Shown: positions 9,814 to 18,627, counted from the first letter of the stretch. The stretch is DNA of 64,000 nt from Tateyamaria omphalii (GCF_014651375.1 NZ_BMWT01000003.1:372001-436000); one strand, 5' to 3'. A program made the numbers and translations. Notes: generated by a model not told the origin, from the letters alone.

Positions 9814-10882
9814 AACCATCTCGAACTGGCTGAAAAGCCGGTTCGGGGCAGGTCTGCCAAGGGTGGCTCCGCCGACGCGGGGCCAGACGATCCATGTCAT
9901 TATCATCGACGGAACCATGTCCACCCTTGATCCCGGCGACGAAACCAATGCCGGGTTGACGGCCAAGCTGCTGGGCGAAATGGGCAGCGAGGTGTCCCTC
10001 TACTATGAGCCCGGTTTGCAATGGTCCCATTGGCGCAAGGCAGGGGATGTGATCTTTGGCCGTGGCATCAACCGTCAAATCCGGCGCGCCTATGGCTATC
10101 TGGCGTCGCGCTACCGGCCCGGGGACAAGGTGTTTCTGCTTGGATACTCGCGTGGGGCCTATGCCGTCCGGTCTCTTGCCGGGATAATCGATCGCGTGGG
10201 CCTGTTGAAGCCGGAGGCGGCGACAGAACGCAACATTCGGGACGTCTACCGTCACTATGAATGCAGCCCGGATGGCGATGCGGCGCGCATTTTCGTGCGC
10301 AACAATTGCCATGGTCAGGTCGAGATCGAGATGATCGGGGTGTGGGACACTGTGAAGTCTCTTGGCCTCAACATGCCGTTCCTGTGGCGGCTGAGCGCGC
10401 CACGCCACGCCTTTCACAACCATCAACTGGGCCGGTCCGTGAAACACGGTTTTCACGCAATCGCCCGGAACGAAACCCGCGTCGCCTATGCGCCTGTGAT
10501 GTGGGACACGACGCAGGATTGGGACGGGCATCTCGTCCAGATGTGGTTTCGCGGCGTGCACGGTGACATTGGCGGCCATCTGTCTGGCCGGCGTGCATCG
10601 CGTCCGCTGGCCAATATCCCGCTGGTTTGGATGCTGGAACAGGCCGAGGCCTGCGGTTTGCCCTTGCCTGAAGGCTGGGCAGCACGGTTTCCGCAGGATG
10701 CCGAAGCGCCGTCCATGGGAACCTTTGCAGGGTTTGGCAAATGGTTCATCACGCGCAAGCCGCGCCGTGCCGGGTTGGACCCGTCCGAGCGGGTACATCC
10801 ATCCTTGGCTCAGGCTCCGCCGCCACGGTCCTGGTCGGAATGGGTGGCCGATCTACGGGGGACGGGGGCGGACGCTCTTTGA
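9791..10882 (+). CDS. DUF2235 domain (alpha/beta hydrolase) protein
   Basis: A 363-residue protein with the DUF2235 signature: HVIIIDGTMST near the N-terminus, then FLLGYSRGAYAVRSLAG with a nucleophile-elbow serine near residue 117, and GVWDTVKSLG near 185. Related proteins include fungal/bacterial uncharacterised hydrolases and type VI secretion phospholipases (Tle1). No vgrG or T6SS gene is nearby, so a housekeeping lipid or ester hydrolase is as likely. It starts inside the last codons of the CoxL-like gene (23-bp overlap), indicating co-translation. Its stop codon lies inside the palindromic repeat at 10861-10917. Confidence 0.8.
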   Translation: MLGSRLNKTISNWLKSRFGAGLPRVAPPTRGQTIHVIIIDGTMSTLDPGDETNAGLTAKLLGEMGSEVSLYYEPGLQWSHWRKAGDVIFGRGINRQIRRAYGYLASRYRPGDKVFLLGYSRGAYAVRSLAGIIDRVGLLKPEAATERNIRDVYRHYECSPDGDAARIFVRNNCHGQVEIEMIGVWDTVKSLGLNMPFLWRLSAPRHAFHNHQLGRSVKHGFHAIARNETRVAYAPVMWDTTQDWDGHLVQMWFRGVHGDIGGHLSGRRASRPLANIPLVWMLEQAEACGLPLPEGWAARFPQDAEAPSMGTFAGFGKWFITRKPRRAGLDPSERVHPSLAQAPPPRSWSEWVADLRGTGADAL

Positions 10883-10917
10883 CCCTTGGGGTCAAATTCG
10901 CCCCACCCACCGTCCCG
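10861..10917. repeat. Palindromic gene-end element, copy A
   Basis: The inner stem TTTGACCC (10878-10885) pairs with GGGTCAAA (10889-10896) around a 3-base loop. It is flanked by an outer GACGGGGGCG / CGCCCCACCCACCGTC arm pair. The element overlaps the stop of the DUF2235 gene and sits between convergent genes. It shares its right arm and layout with copies at 13395 and 47046. Confidence 0.65.
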
Positions 10918-10923
10918 TAGCGA

Positions 10924-11406
10924 TCAGCGCAGTTTCATGATGATGCAGGTTGTGGAGCCGGTCGCATAGAGCTTGCCGTCTTCCACGCCGCGGATTTCGC
11001 CGGTGGCCACACCCGTGCTGCGCCCTGCGTGATCGACGCGCCCGGTGCACGCGATTTCTATTCCCAGCGGGATGCCACGCGTGAGATTTATCTTGTATTC
11101 CAGCGTTGTATAGACAGATCCGGCGGGCACCTTTGTCATCACGGCGCAAGCCATCGCGCTGTCGAGCAGCGTGCCGTACCAGCCGCCATGCACTGTGCCC
11201 ATCGGGTTTGTGACATCGAACTCTGGCGTGCCGCGAAAGGTTACTTCGCCGTCCCGTACCTCGTGCAAAGCGTACCTAAGCGTATGGCCGATGGGTGGTC
11301 CCGGGACAGTGCCGTCCAGAATGCCCTGCATGAAGTCCAGACCGGACATCGACAACAGTTCTTCCTGGCTGGGCAGGTCTGCAAGGTCTTTGGCGAGGCG
11401 GGGCAT
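10924..11406 (-). CDS. PaaI family hotdog-fold thioesterase
   Basis: A 160-residue single-domain protein. GTVHGGWYGTLLDSAMACAVMT is the hotdog helix with the HGG motif; TTLEYKINLTRGI and ATGSTTCIIM complete the strand pattern. Members hydrolyse acyl- or aryl-CoA thioesters in the cytoplasm; the CoA substrate is not predictable here. It is convergent with the DUF2235 gene and separated from it by the palindromic element. Confidence 0.85.
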   Translation of the reverse strand: MPRLAKDLADLPSQEELLSMSGLDFMQGILDGTVPGPPIGHTLRYALHEVRDGEVTFRGTPEFDVTNPMGTVHGGWYGTLLDSAMACAVMTKVPAGSVYTTLEYKINLTRGIPLGIEIACTGRVDHAGRSTGVATGEIRGVEDGKLYATGSTTCIIMKLR

Positions 11407-11530
11407 CTGTTTCTCCGGCTTGATTTGCCGGAACGGTAGTCAGATCAGACCGATTGGTCTAGTGGCAAATGAAGCTGGAGGTCATCCCCCGCCCGTCGGG
11501 CCTCGAAGTTTATCGGTGAGAAGAAGGAGA

Positions 11531-12400
11531 TCAGGCGACGTTGCGCATCTGCCTGGGCCGGACAAGTCCCAGGGCGCGGCAGACTTTGAGCGTCAGGTCG
11601 GGGCGGTTGAGCGTGTAGAAATGAAGTTTGTCCACGCCCTCGGTGACGAGCGTATCGCACAGGTCAGCACAATGCGTCAGGGCAAAGAGTTGAGCCCGAT
11701 CTTCACGGTCGGCTCGATCGAACGCGGTGGCAGTCGCCACTGGGATGGGTGTACCGCATTTTTCCGCAAAGCTGCGCGCGCGCGTCCAATTCGCCACGGG
11801 GAAGATGCCGGGTGTGATGGGCGCGGTGATGCCAGCGGCAACACATGCATCGCGAAAACGCAGGAAGCTGTCTGCTTCAAAGAAGAACTGGGTGATCGCC
11901 TCGGATGCGCCTGCATCAATCTTGGCCTTCAGCCAATCGATATTCTGCTGGGCCGAGGTCGCATCCGGGTGGCTGTCGGGGTAGGCACCCACGCGGATCG
12001 TGAATTGGCCCATATCCGACAGAGCACGGATCAGATCGACGCTGTGGGCAAAGCCGTCTGGGTGCGGCTCAAACGCACCGCCGCCCTGTGGATCACCACG
12101 CAGGGCCACGATGTCCTTGACCCCACTGGCTGCATATTTCTCCGCCGTGCGCAGAACATCATCCCGGCTTTGACCTGTGCAGGTCAGGTGGGCCGCAACA
12201 GGCAGGCCGGATGTCTTGCGCAGGGTCCGGGCTGCTTCCTGAGTCAACGATTGCGTCGTGCCACCGGCGCCATAGGTCACCGAGACAAAGCGCGGATTCA
12301 GCGGGGTCAGTGCCTGTACCGTGTCCCACAGGTGGAATGAAGCGTCGAGGGATTTAGGGGGAAACGTCTCGAACGACAGGGCGACATCGGGCGTGGGCAT
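11531..12400 (-). CDS. metF: Methylenetetrahydrofolate reductase
   Basis: A 289-residue TIM-barrel flavoprotein that reduces 5,10-methylene-THF to 5-methyl-THF for methionine synthesis. The N-terminus ALSFETFPPKS has the catalytic glutamate (SFEtFPP). VSVTYGAGGTTQSLT, VAHLTCTGQSRDDV and VALRGDPQGGGAF follow in the family order, and EAITQFFFEADSFLRF binds flavin/folate. Its length matches bacterial MetF. It is divergent from the LysR gene at 12489, with a perfect 9-bp inverted repeat between the two, so it is probably controlled by that regulator. Confidence 0.97.
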   Translation of the reverse strand: MPTPDVALSFETFPPKSLDASFHLWDTVQALTPLNPRFVSVTYGAGGTTQSLTQEAARTLRKTSGLPVAAHLTCTGQSRDDVLRTAEKYAASGVKDIVALRGDPQGGGAFEPHPDGFAHSVDLIRALSDMGQFTIRVGAYPDSHPDATSAQQNIDWLKAKIDAGASEAITQFFFEADSFLRFRDACVAAGITAPITPGIFPVANWTRARSFAEKCGTPIPVATATAFDRADREDRAQLFALTHCADLCDTLVTEGVDKLHFYTLNRPDLTLKVCRALGLVRPRQMRNVA

Positions 12401-12443
12401 GCGGCAGGCTCCTTTGGGCTTGTTGCACCATGCCTCGATGCGT

Positions 12444-12475
12444 ATCTTGAGGCAAATTCATAACTCTCAAGATAA
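12444..12475. promoter_or_regulatory. Operator-like inverted repeat between metF and the LysR gene
   Basis: TATCTTGAG (12444-12452) and CTCAAGATA (12467-12475) are perfect complements separated by 14 bp. Nested within is TGAG-GCAAA-TTCA (12449-12461), which differs at one position from the enterobacterial MetR box TGAA-N5-TTCA. It lies 43 bp before metF and 13 bp before the regulator ATG, where a LysR regulator would control both genes. Confidence 0.75.
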
Positions 12476-12488
12476 AGATGAGTTTCAT

Positions 12489-13394
12489 ATGCATATCGAA
12501 TTTCGCCACCTGCGCACGATCAAGGCCATTCACGAGGCGGGTGGCCTCGCACGGGCGGCTGATCAGCTGCACATCACGCAGTCCGCACTGAGCCATCAGA
12601 TCAAGGGGCTCGAAGATCAGGCAGGCGTTGAGCTGTTTGTGCGCCGTTCAAAACCGCTCAGGTTGTCTGCTGCTGGCCTGCGCCTGTTGCGTCTGGCCGA
12701 ACAGGTCCTGCCGCAGGTCGAAGCGGCGGCGGCAGAGTTTTCCGCTTTGCGCGATGGCTCTTCGGGCCGCTTGCACATCGCCATCGAATGCCACGCCTGT
12801 TTCGAATGGCTGTTCCCGGTGCTTGAGACGTTCCGCAAAAGCTGGCCGGATGTGGACGTGGATATTCGTCCCGGCCTTGCTTTTGATGCGCTGCCTGCGC
12901 TGATCAAGGAGGACGTTGATCTGGTCGTATCGTCTGACCCAGAGGATCTGCCGGGTGTCACGTTTGTCGAACTCTTTGATTATGCACCGGTTTTTGTGGC
13001 GACCTCCTCCCATCCGCTGGCGCAGAAAGCCTATGTCGAGGCCACTGATTTTCGGGACCAGACCCTGATCACCTATCCGGTGGAGCGCACGCGGCTGGAT
13101 GTATTCAGCCAATTGCTCATCCCGGCCAAGGTCGAACCCGTGGCGGTACGGCAGGCGGAGCTGACGGCCGTTATCCTATTGTTGGTGGCGTCAAATCGGG
13201 GCGTGTCGGTGCTGCCTGATTGGGTGGTGCGCGAGGTGAAATATTCAAGTGACTATGTCACCCGGCCCCTGACCGCACAGGGTTTGACGCGGCGGCTCTA
13301 TGCCGCCGTGCGCGATGACGATCTGGGCAAGCCCTATATGGGCAAACTTATCGAACTGGCGCGGGTCGAGGCGAAGAAACTGCAGGCGGCCTAG
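12489..13394 (+). CDS. metR: LysR-type transcriptional regulator, MetR-like
   Basis: 301 residues from ATG 12489. The winged HTH is at residues 1-60 (FRHLRTIKAIHEAGGLARAA, then TQSALSHQIKGLED), followed by the two-lobed effector domain (LHIAIECHACFEWLFPVLETF resembles the MetR homocysteine-sensing start). Divergent placement against metF, with a palindrome in between, supports a role in activating methionine/methyl-folate genes with homocysteine as co-effector. The name rests on family resemblance and context. Confidence 0.85.
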   Translation: MHIEFRHLRTIKAIHEAGGLARAADQLHITQSALSHQIKGLEDQAGVELFVRRSKPLRLSAAGLRLLRLAEQVLPQVEAAAAEFSALRDGSSGRLHIAIECHACFEWLFPVLETFRKSWPDVDVDIRPGLAFDALPALIKEDVDLVVSSDPEDLPGVTFVELFDYAPVFVATSSHPLAQKAYVEATDFRDQTLITYPVERTRLDVFSQLLIPAKVEPVAVRQAELTAVILLLVASNRGVSVLPDWVVREVKYSSDYVTRPLTAQGLTRRLYAAVRDDDLGKPYMGKLIELARVEAKKLQAA

Positions 13395-13442
13395 GGTCGA
13401 GGGCGGCTCTGTTTGCTGCGCAAATGCGCCCGCCCACCGACC
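13395..13442. repeat. Palindromic gene-end element, copy B
   Basis: It begins directly after the metR stop codon. The inner stem TTTGC (13412-13416) / GCAAA (13420-13424) has loop TGC. The outer arms GGTCG and GGGCG pair with CGCCC and CGACC. Its right half (TGCGCCCGCCCACCGACCC) closely matches copies A and C. Confidence 0.65.
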
Positions 13443-13452
13443 CCGGCGCACA

Positions 13453-14493
13453 TCACGCCATCAGTTTCACGATCTGTTTGCCGACATTCTTGCCCTCCAG
13501 CAGGCCCATGAATGCCTTGGGTGCGTTTTCCAGACCCTGTGCAATGTCTTCGACCACCTTGATCTCTCCGCTTTGCACTTTTGGTCCAACTTCGGTCAGG
13601 AAGGCGGGGAACCGGTCCCAATGGTTCGAGATGATGAAGCCGTTCACGCTGAGGAAATTCACCAAAATGGGGCGCCACAGGGCGGGGGCGGACAGTGCAG
13701 TATCCGCGCCTGCGCCCAGACCACCGGCATTGTACCAAGAAATCATGCCGCAAATCGGAATGCGCCCATGCGGGTTCATCAGCGGCATGACCGCTTCCAG
13801 CACCTTGCCGCCGACATTTTCAAAGTAGATGTCGACGCCCGTGGGGGCAGCGTCCTTGATGGCAGCGCGCAAGGACCGCGCGGTGTCATGAGCGCGGTGG
13901 TCGATACAGGCATCAAAGCCGAACGTGTCGGTGGCCAGGGCACATTTCTCGGCACCACCCGCAATTCCAACCGTGCGCAACCCCAGTGCCTTGGCAAGTT
14001 GTCCCACCATGGATCCAACCGGGCCGGTTGCAGCAGCGACCACAAGGGTTTCACCCTCTTTGGGGCGCCCGTACTCCATCAGCCCATGCCATCCTGTGAA
14101 GCCCGGCATGCCCAAAACGCCAAGTGCGGTGGTCACTGGCGCAATCTGCGGGTCCAGTTTGCGCAGGGTCGACGGGTTGGCCACGGCATGGGTCGTCCAA
14201 CCGAACATGCCCAGCACCATGTCGCCAACCGCGAACCCGTCCGCAGTGGACGCGATCACTTCGCCCACGCCGCCGCCCTCCATCGTCCCGCCAATCGGCA
14301 CCGGGGCCGCATAGGATTTGGCGTCATCCATGCGCCCGCGCATGTACGGGTCAAGCGACATGTAATGCACCCGCACCAGCACCTCGCCTGCACCCGGAGT
14401 GGGAATCGGGGCTGTTTCCAGCGCAAAATTGTCTGCTGTTGGCGCGCCAGAGGGGCGGCTGGTGAGGGTGATGTGCTGCATCTGGTCGGTCAT
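13453..14493 (-). CDS. NADP-dependent oxidoreductase, MDR superfamily (CurA/alkenal reductase-like)
   Basis: 346 residues from ATG 14493 (MTDQMQHITLTSRPSGAPT); the frame is open further upstream but without a plausible start. YMSLDPYMRGRM, GFTGWHGLMEYGRPKEGETLVVAAATGPVGSMVGQLAKALG and DIYFENVGGKVLEAVMPLM identify the zinc-free leukotriene B4 dehydrogenase / curcumin reductase branch, which reduces alpha,beta-unsaturated ketones or aldehydes with NADPH. It is convergent with metR and divergent from suhB. Confidence 0.93.
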   Translation of the reverse strand: MTDQMQHITLTSRPSGAPTADNFALETAPIPTPGAGEVLVRVHYMSLDPYMRGRMDDAKSYAAPVPIGGTMEGGGVGEVIASTADGFAVGDMVLGMFGWTTHAVANPSTLRKLDPQIAPVTTALGVLGMPGFTGWHGLMEYGRPKEGETLVVAAATGPVGSMVGQLAKALGLRTVGIAGGAEKCALATDTFGFDACIDHRAHDTARSLRAAIKDAAPTGVDIYFENVGGKVLEAVMPLMNPHGRIPICGMISWYNAGGLGAGADTALSAPALWRPILVNFLSVNGFIISNHWDRFPAFLTEVGPKVQSGEIKVVEDIAQGLENAPKAFMGLLEGKNVGKQIVKLMA

Positions 14494-14605
14494 GGGGTTC
14501 TCTCCTTGCGTGTGGGGGCAGGTGATCAGTCTCTTGCCCCCTTGGCAACCGTCTGTGGGCGGCGTATAGCGCGCCCTTGATCTTTCCCATCCCCGGAGCG
14601 TCCCG

Positions 14606-15391
14606 ATGCAAGGCAGCGCAAATCTCAACATCATGATGAAGGCCGCGCGCAAGGCAGGCCGTTCGCTGGTCAAGGACTTCCGCGAGGTAGAGAACCTGCA
14701 GGTGTCGATGAAGGGTGCGGGCGACTTCGTGTCCAAGGCTGATCTTGCCGCCGAAGAGATCCTGCGCGAAGAGCTGCGCACAGCGCGCCCCAATTATGGG
14801 TGGCTGGCCGAAGAGGGGGGCGAGGAAGACGGCGAAGATCCCACGCGCCGCTGGATTGTCGACCCGCTGGATGGCACCACGAACTTCCTGCACGGGTTGC
14901 CGCATTGGGCTGTGTCCATCGCGCTCGAACACAAGGGACAAGTTGTGGCGGGCGTCGTCTATGATGCCGCCAAGGACGAAATGTTCTTTGCCGAAAAGGG
15001 CAGTGGTGCCTTCATGAACGACACCCGCCTGCGGGTGTCTGGCCGCCGCCAGCTGATCGAAAGCGTGTTTGCGACAGGTCTGCCTTTCGGTGGGCGCTCT
15101 GATCTGCCCGAGACGCTGAAGGAATTGGCACGCTTGATGCCAACTTGTGCCGGGGTGCGCCGCTTCGGCTCTGCCGCGCTGGATTTGGCCTATGTCGCAG
15201 CGGGCCGCTATGACGGCTATTGGGAACGTCGCCTGAACGCGTGGGATCTGGCTGCTGGCCTGTTGATCGTGCGCGAGGCAGGGGGTCTGGTTGAGCCGCT
15301 AACCGAAGGTGGAAGCATCCTTGAGGATGGTGAGATCATCTGCGCCAACGAACACATGTTCGCACCTTTGGCGAAGATCATCCGCGTCTAA
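14606..15391 (+). CDS. suhB: Inositol monophosphatase family protein
   Basis: A 261-residue Mg-dependent phosphatase. The metal-binding motif WIVDPLDGTTNF (near residue 83), the upstream EE of GWLAEEGGEE and the C-terminal WDLAAGLLIVREAGG are present. The family dephosphorylates inositol-1-phosphate; the E. coli SuhB homologue also takes part in rRNA antitermination. A moderate RBS (GGAGCG) precedes the ATG. It stands as a single gene. Confidence 0.95.
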   Translation: MQGSANLNIMMKAARKAGRSLVKDFREVENLQVSMKGAGDFVSKADLAAEEILREELRTARPNYGWLAEEGGEEDGEDPTRRWIVDPLDGTTNFLHGLPHWAVSIALEHKGQVVAGVVYDAAKDEMFFAEKGSGAFMNDTRLRVSGRRQLIESVFATGLPFGGRSDLPETLKELARLMPTCAGVRRFGSAALDLAYVAAGRYDGYWERRLNAWDLAAGLLIVREAGGLVEPLTEGGSILEDGEIICANEHMFAPLAKIIRV

Positions 15392-15418
15392 AGCCGTAAA
15401 CCCTCCGGCATCGGCCCA

Positions 15419-15787
15419 CTAGCTTTCCGACGGTGCATCCGACGGGTGATTCACGCCGTCATTCCATTGGATCGGTTCGTGTTCTGCAGGGTTCACACCC
15501 TCGAGCGCGCCCATGTTGACGCCGATCTCGTCCGGGTTCGAACGGCGGTTATGGTACATGTAGATGCCGCAAATATTGCAAAAATGGTGCTTCGCCGTCT
15601 TTGTGCCCCACTGATACGTGGTCAGGTGCTCGGCGCCCTTTGCGATCCGCACACCATCCTTGGGGGCGGTCACTGCCGGCGCAGCCCGACGGCGGCAAAA
15701 GGAACAATCGCACCGCCCGGCGGTGGCAAGGCCATCACTCAGCGTGACCTCAAGCACGACAGCACCGCAATGGCAGGACGCTCTCAT
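15419..15787 (-). CDS. GFA (glutathione-dependent formaldehyde-activating enzyme-like) protein
   Basis: A 122-residue zinc protein. Its cysteines are at residues 5 and 7 (CHC), 26, 28 and 31 (CDCSFC) and 70 and 73 (CNIC), which is the CxC / CxCxxC / CxxC pattern of the GFA/Mss4-like fold. The reference enzyme condenses formaldehyde with glutathione, but most family members are uncharacterised. It starts at ATG 15787 and overlaps the stop of the rhomboid gene by four bases (ATGA), so the two are translationally coupled. Confidence 0.9.
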   Translation of the reverse strand: MRASCHCGAVVLEVTLSDGLATAGRCDCSFCRRRAAPAVTAPKDGVRIAKGAEHLTTYQWGTKTAKHHFCNICGIYMYHNRRSNPDEIGVNMGALEGVNPAEHEPIQWNDGVNHPSDAPSES

Positions 15788-16518
15788 CGCCGCACCCTCG
15801 GGATGCGCGAGGCGGTGTAGCGTACTTCCGGATGCGGCGGGTGCCCATCCGTGCGCTGCCAGAACCCCGGTCCCCCAAGCCGCAGCCAAAGCGGAATGGT
15901 CAGCAGAACACCGGCGATAAACCCGCCTGCATGGGCCCAATACGCTACGCCGCCTCCATTCGGGTCACTGCCGACACCGCCCACGAATTGCATGCCAAAC
16001 CAGACGGCCAGCATGATCCACGCAGGGATCGGGAACACCCGGAAGATGATGATCAGGATCAGCAGAATGTCGATGCGCGCCTTGGGAAACAGCAGCAGAT
16101 AGCCCCCCATCACACCCGCAATGGCGCCCGATGCCCCCACAACCGGCACCACCGATCCCGGAGCAGACAGAATGTGGATCGCGCTCGCCGCAACCCCGGT
16201 GGTCAGGTAGAACCCCAGAAAGGGCAAATGGCCCATCTCGTCCTCAACATTGTCGCCAAAGATGTATAAAAACAGCATGTTGCCTGCCAGATGCAGCCAG
16301 CCACCATGCAGGAACATGGATGTCAGCAGCGTCGAAAACCCGTCCCCCGACAGGATGCGCGCCGGGATCGCAGCATAGTCGAAAAAGAACCGGTTCAGGG
16401 CGCGGTCATCGGCAAACAGACTGACGTAGCTCAGGAACACCACGACATTGACCGCCATCAGCGCGTAGGTGACATAGGGCGTGCGGCCCGAAGGGTTATG
16501 ATCGCGGATCGGAAACAT
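15784..16518 (-). CDS. Rhomboid family intramembrane serine protease
   Basis: About 244 residues from ATG 16518 (MFPIRDHNPSGRTPYVTY); a longer start at 16557 adds a Cys-rich 13 residues. Six hydrophobic segments are visible. The catalytic serine is S130 in VVGASGAIAGVMGG and the catalytic histidine is H196 in YWAHAGGFIAG; HGGWLHLAGNMLFLYIFGDNVED (H71, N80) forms the conserved second helix/oxyanion region. It cleaves substrates within the inner membrane; targets are unknown. It is the first gene of a two-gene unit with the GFA protein. Confidence 0.95.
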   Translation of the reverse strand: MFPIRDHNPSGRTPYVTYALMAVNVVVFLSYVSLFADDRALNRFFFDYAAIPARILSGDGFSTLLTSMFLHGGWLHLAGNMLFLYIFGDNVEDEMGHLPFLGFYLTTGVAASAIHILSAPGSVVPVVGASGAIAGVMGGYLLLFPKARIDILLILIIIFRVFPIPAWIMLAVWFGMQFVGGVGSDPNGGGVAYWAHAGGFIAGVLLTIPLWLRLGGPGFWQRTDGHPPHPEVRYTASRIPRVRR

Positions 16519-16708
16519 GGGGGCACAGTTGGGGTTGGAGCAGCAGGCGTCAAGCACTCAGGAGGCTGGACATGTCATTTCCAGCCAACCGATCCGGGCA
16601 CAACAGCGCAATTTTTCTAAGCAAACGGGAACACTTCGCCAAACAATTGTCTTTTTTCCCCGGTAACACGTCAAACAACACGCGCATTGCTGACTGGAAA
16701 AATGTAAG

Positions 16709-17197
16709 ATGGCCACAGACCTAACGTCGAAGACACCCCCAGCTATGTTCCTTGAACAAGAGGCGGGGCGCTATCACTACAACCGTGTCTTCACATTCTT
16801 ATCCTGGGGTATTTTTGGTGTGGCGATGCTGACGCCGCTGGCGACGCTCCAGGTTTTTGCAGATCCGTCCAGCTCTGACATGCAAAACCTATTGGCACTG
16901 ATCGCACTTTTGATCAGCCCGGTTCTGGCGTTGACGACCTATAACCTCGCCCGGAATTTCAAAGAGATCAGGATTGATCGCGCGGGCATCAAGGTGCTGC
17001 CCTATGGCTTGCACATCGCGTCCGAAGATATCGATGACATCCGTTATGGCAAAAATTTCGCGGGCGTCAGAACGATTGAGATCAAGGTGAACAAACCCTA
17101 CAGGGTGTTCCAGATGGTGCTGTGGTCGCTGGGCCGGAAAATTACGCTGGGTTTCAACCCGAAACTGTTCACCCATGCCCATGGTGAAGCGAACTAG
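16709..17197 (+). CDS. Two-helix membrane protein, unknown function
   Basis: 162 residues, not recognised. A cytoplasmic-type N-terminus is followed by two hydrophobic segments (VFTFLSWGIFGVAMLTPLATL and LLALIALLISPVLALTTYNLA) and a roughly 75-residue soluble tail with PH-like alternation (EIRIDRAGIKVLPYGLHIASEDIDDIRYG). That layout recalls small membrane-anchored bPH-domain proteins, but the assignment is weak. It is followed closely by another small membrane protein gene. Confidence 0.7.
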   Translation: MATDLTSKTPPAMFLEQEAGRYHYNRVFTFLSWGIFGVAMLTPLATLQVFADPSSSDMQNLLALIALLISPVLALTTYNLARNFKEIRIDRAGIKVLPYGLHIASEDIDDIRYGKNFAGVRTIEIKVNKPYRVFQMVLWSLGRKITLGFNPKLFTHAHGEAN

Positions 17198-17325
17198 CCG
17201 CACAGACCGGCGACGATTTGATCCGCTACGGGGCGAACGCCCTTGCTACCACGCATTGGCAGTGTGGCGCCCATGCGGCGATCTCCCCGATTGGCGTCTT
17301 TGGCGAAGAGCGCTACCTTTTTGAT

Positions 17326-17571
17326 ATGCAGCCCGAGCAACCCAATCCGCTCATCCGCCTTTTTCTCAACGGCACCGCCGTGGGGTTCGCCCTCTCGGCC
17401 CTGTTCGTCACGGGCATCTGGTTGCTTGATATCGCGGGCATTCACACCCGCGCCGCGCAAAGTGACGATGCGTTCCTGATCCTGTTCATCCTGTGGTTCT
17501 TTCATGGCCTCCTGTTCGGGGCCGTGCAGATCAGTTATGTGGTCTGGCAAATCGGTCGGGACGGCCAGTAG
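17326..17571 (+). CDS. Small two-helix membrane protein, unknown function
   Basis: 81 residues from ATG 17326 (MQPEQPNPLIRLFLNGTAVG); the frame is open from 17218 but the upstream part looks non-coding. Two hydrophobic helices (AVGFALSALFVTGIWLLDIAG and AFLILFILWFFHGLLFGAVQI) span most of the protein. It resembles small conserved membrane proteins of Rhodobacterales, but no function is known. It lies 15 bp upstream of the quinone oxidoreductase, probably in one transcript. Confidence 0.7.
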   Translation: MQPEQPNPLIRLFLNGTAVGFALSALFVTGIWLLDIAGIHTRAAQSDDAFLILFILWFFHGLLFGAVQISYVVWQIGRDGQ

Positions 17572-17586
17572 ATCAAGGGAACCACC

Positions 17587-18552
17587 ATGCGCGCTATGCA
17601 AGTCACCGCCCTCGGGCAACCGCTCGAGCTGCGCGAGATCGACACGCCAAAACCCAAGGCAGGCGAGGTGCTGGTGCGCATCCACACCTGTGGTCTGAAC
17701 TTCGGCGATACGTTGATCGTCAAAGGGACCTATCAGGAAAAACCGCAACTCCCCGCCACGATCGGGATGGAGATGTGCGGCACGGTCGAAGCACTGGGCG
17801 AGTGCGTCACACATCTCAAGCCGGGTCAACGCGTTGCCGCCTATGCAGGTTTTGGCGGGCTGGGCGAATATGCGTCCCTGCCTGCAAATATCTGTGTGCC
17901 CATCCCCGATGACATGACCGAGGTGGATGCCGCCGCCTTCCTCGTGGCTTATGGCACCAGCCATGTCGCGCTTGACTACAAGGCGCATCTGCAACCGGGC
18001 GAGCGGTTGCTTGTGCTTGGGGCCTCCGGCGGGGTCGGTTTGACCGCAGTCGAACTGGGCAAGCTCATGGGGGGCGAGGTGATCGCCTGCGCGCGTGGTG
18101 CGGACAAGTTGAAAATCGCCTCCCATGCTGGGGCGGATCACCTGCTGGACAGTGACACCTGCGATCTCAAGGCGGATGTCAAAACCCTTGGTGGTGCCGA
18201 CGTGGTCTATGATCCTGTCGGCGGCGACCTCTTTGACGCCGCCCTGCGCGCCTGCAACCCCGAGGCGCGACTGCTGCCCCTAGGCTTCGCTTCGGGCACT
18301 GTACCGCAAATCCCGGCCAACTATCTGCTGGTGAAAAACCTGCACGTGCTTGGCTTCTACTGGGGCGGTTATATGCGGGTGAACCCAAAGGTGCTGACCG
18401 ACAGTTTCGAGGTACTTTTTGGCTGGTTTGCCGAGGGTAAGCTGAAACCTCATGTCAGCCATGTACTGCCGCTGGAACAGGCTGATGAGGGGCTCGACCT
18501 GCTGCGCACCCGCAAGGCGACGGGCAAAGTCGTGATCCAAGTCGATGGCTGA
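17587..18552 (+). CDS. NADPH:quinone oxidoreductase family protein (zinc-free MDR)
   Basis: A 321-residue protein. It has the N-terminal GroES-like domain (MRAMQVTALGQPLELREIDTPKPKAGEVLVRI) without the zinc-ligand cysteine cluster. The Rossmann domain contains VLGASGGVGLTAVELGKLMGGEV and DVVYDPVGGDLFDAALRA. This subgroup reduces quinones or other carbonyls with NADPH and often sits near acyl-CoA metabolism genes. It is convergent with the EamA transporter gene. Confidence 0.92.
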   Translation: MRAMQVTALGQPLELREIDTPKPKAGEVLVRIHTCGLNFGDTLIVKGTYQEKPQLPATIGMEMCGTVEALGECVTHLKPGQRVAAYAGFGGLGEYASLPANICVPIPDDMTEVDAAAFLVAYGTSHVALDYKAHLQPGERLLVLGASGGVGLTAVELGKLMGGEVIACARGADKLKIASHAGADHLLDSDTCDLKADVKTLGGADVVYDPVGGDLFDAALRACNPEARLLPLGFASGTVPQIPANYLLVKNLHVLGFYWGGYMRVNPKVLTDSFEVLFGWFAEGKLKPHVSHVLPLEQADEGLDLLRTRKATGKVVIQVDG

Positions 18553-18627
18553 CGGTTCACTCAGGCACACTTTCCGGTTTTAACCTTGGCGCGCGTTGGC
18601 TTTGGAGAAACCTGACCGAGACCAGAG

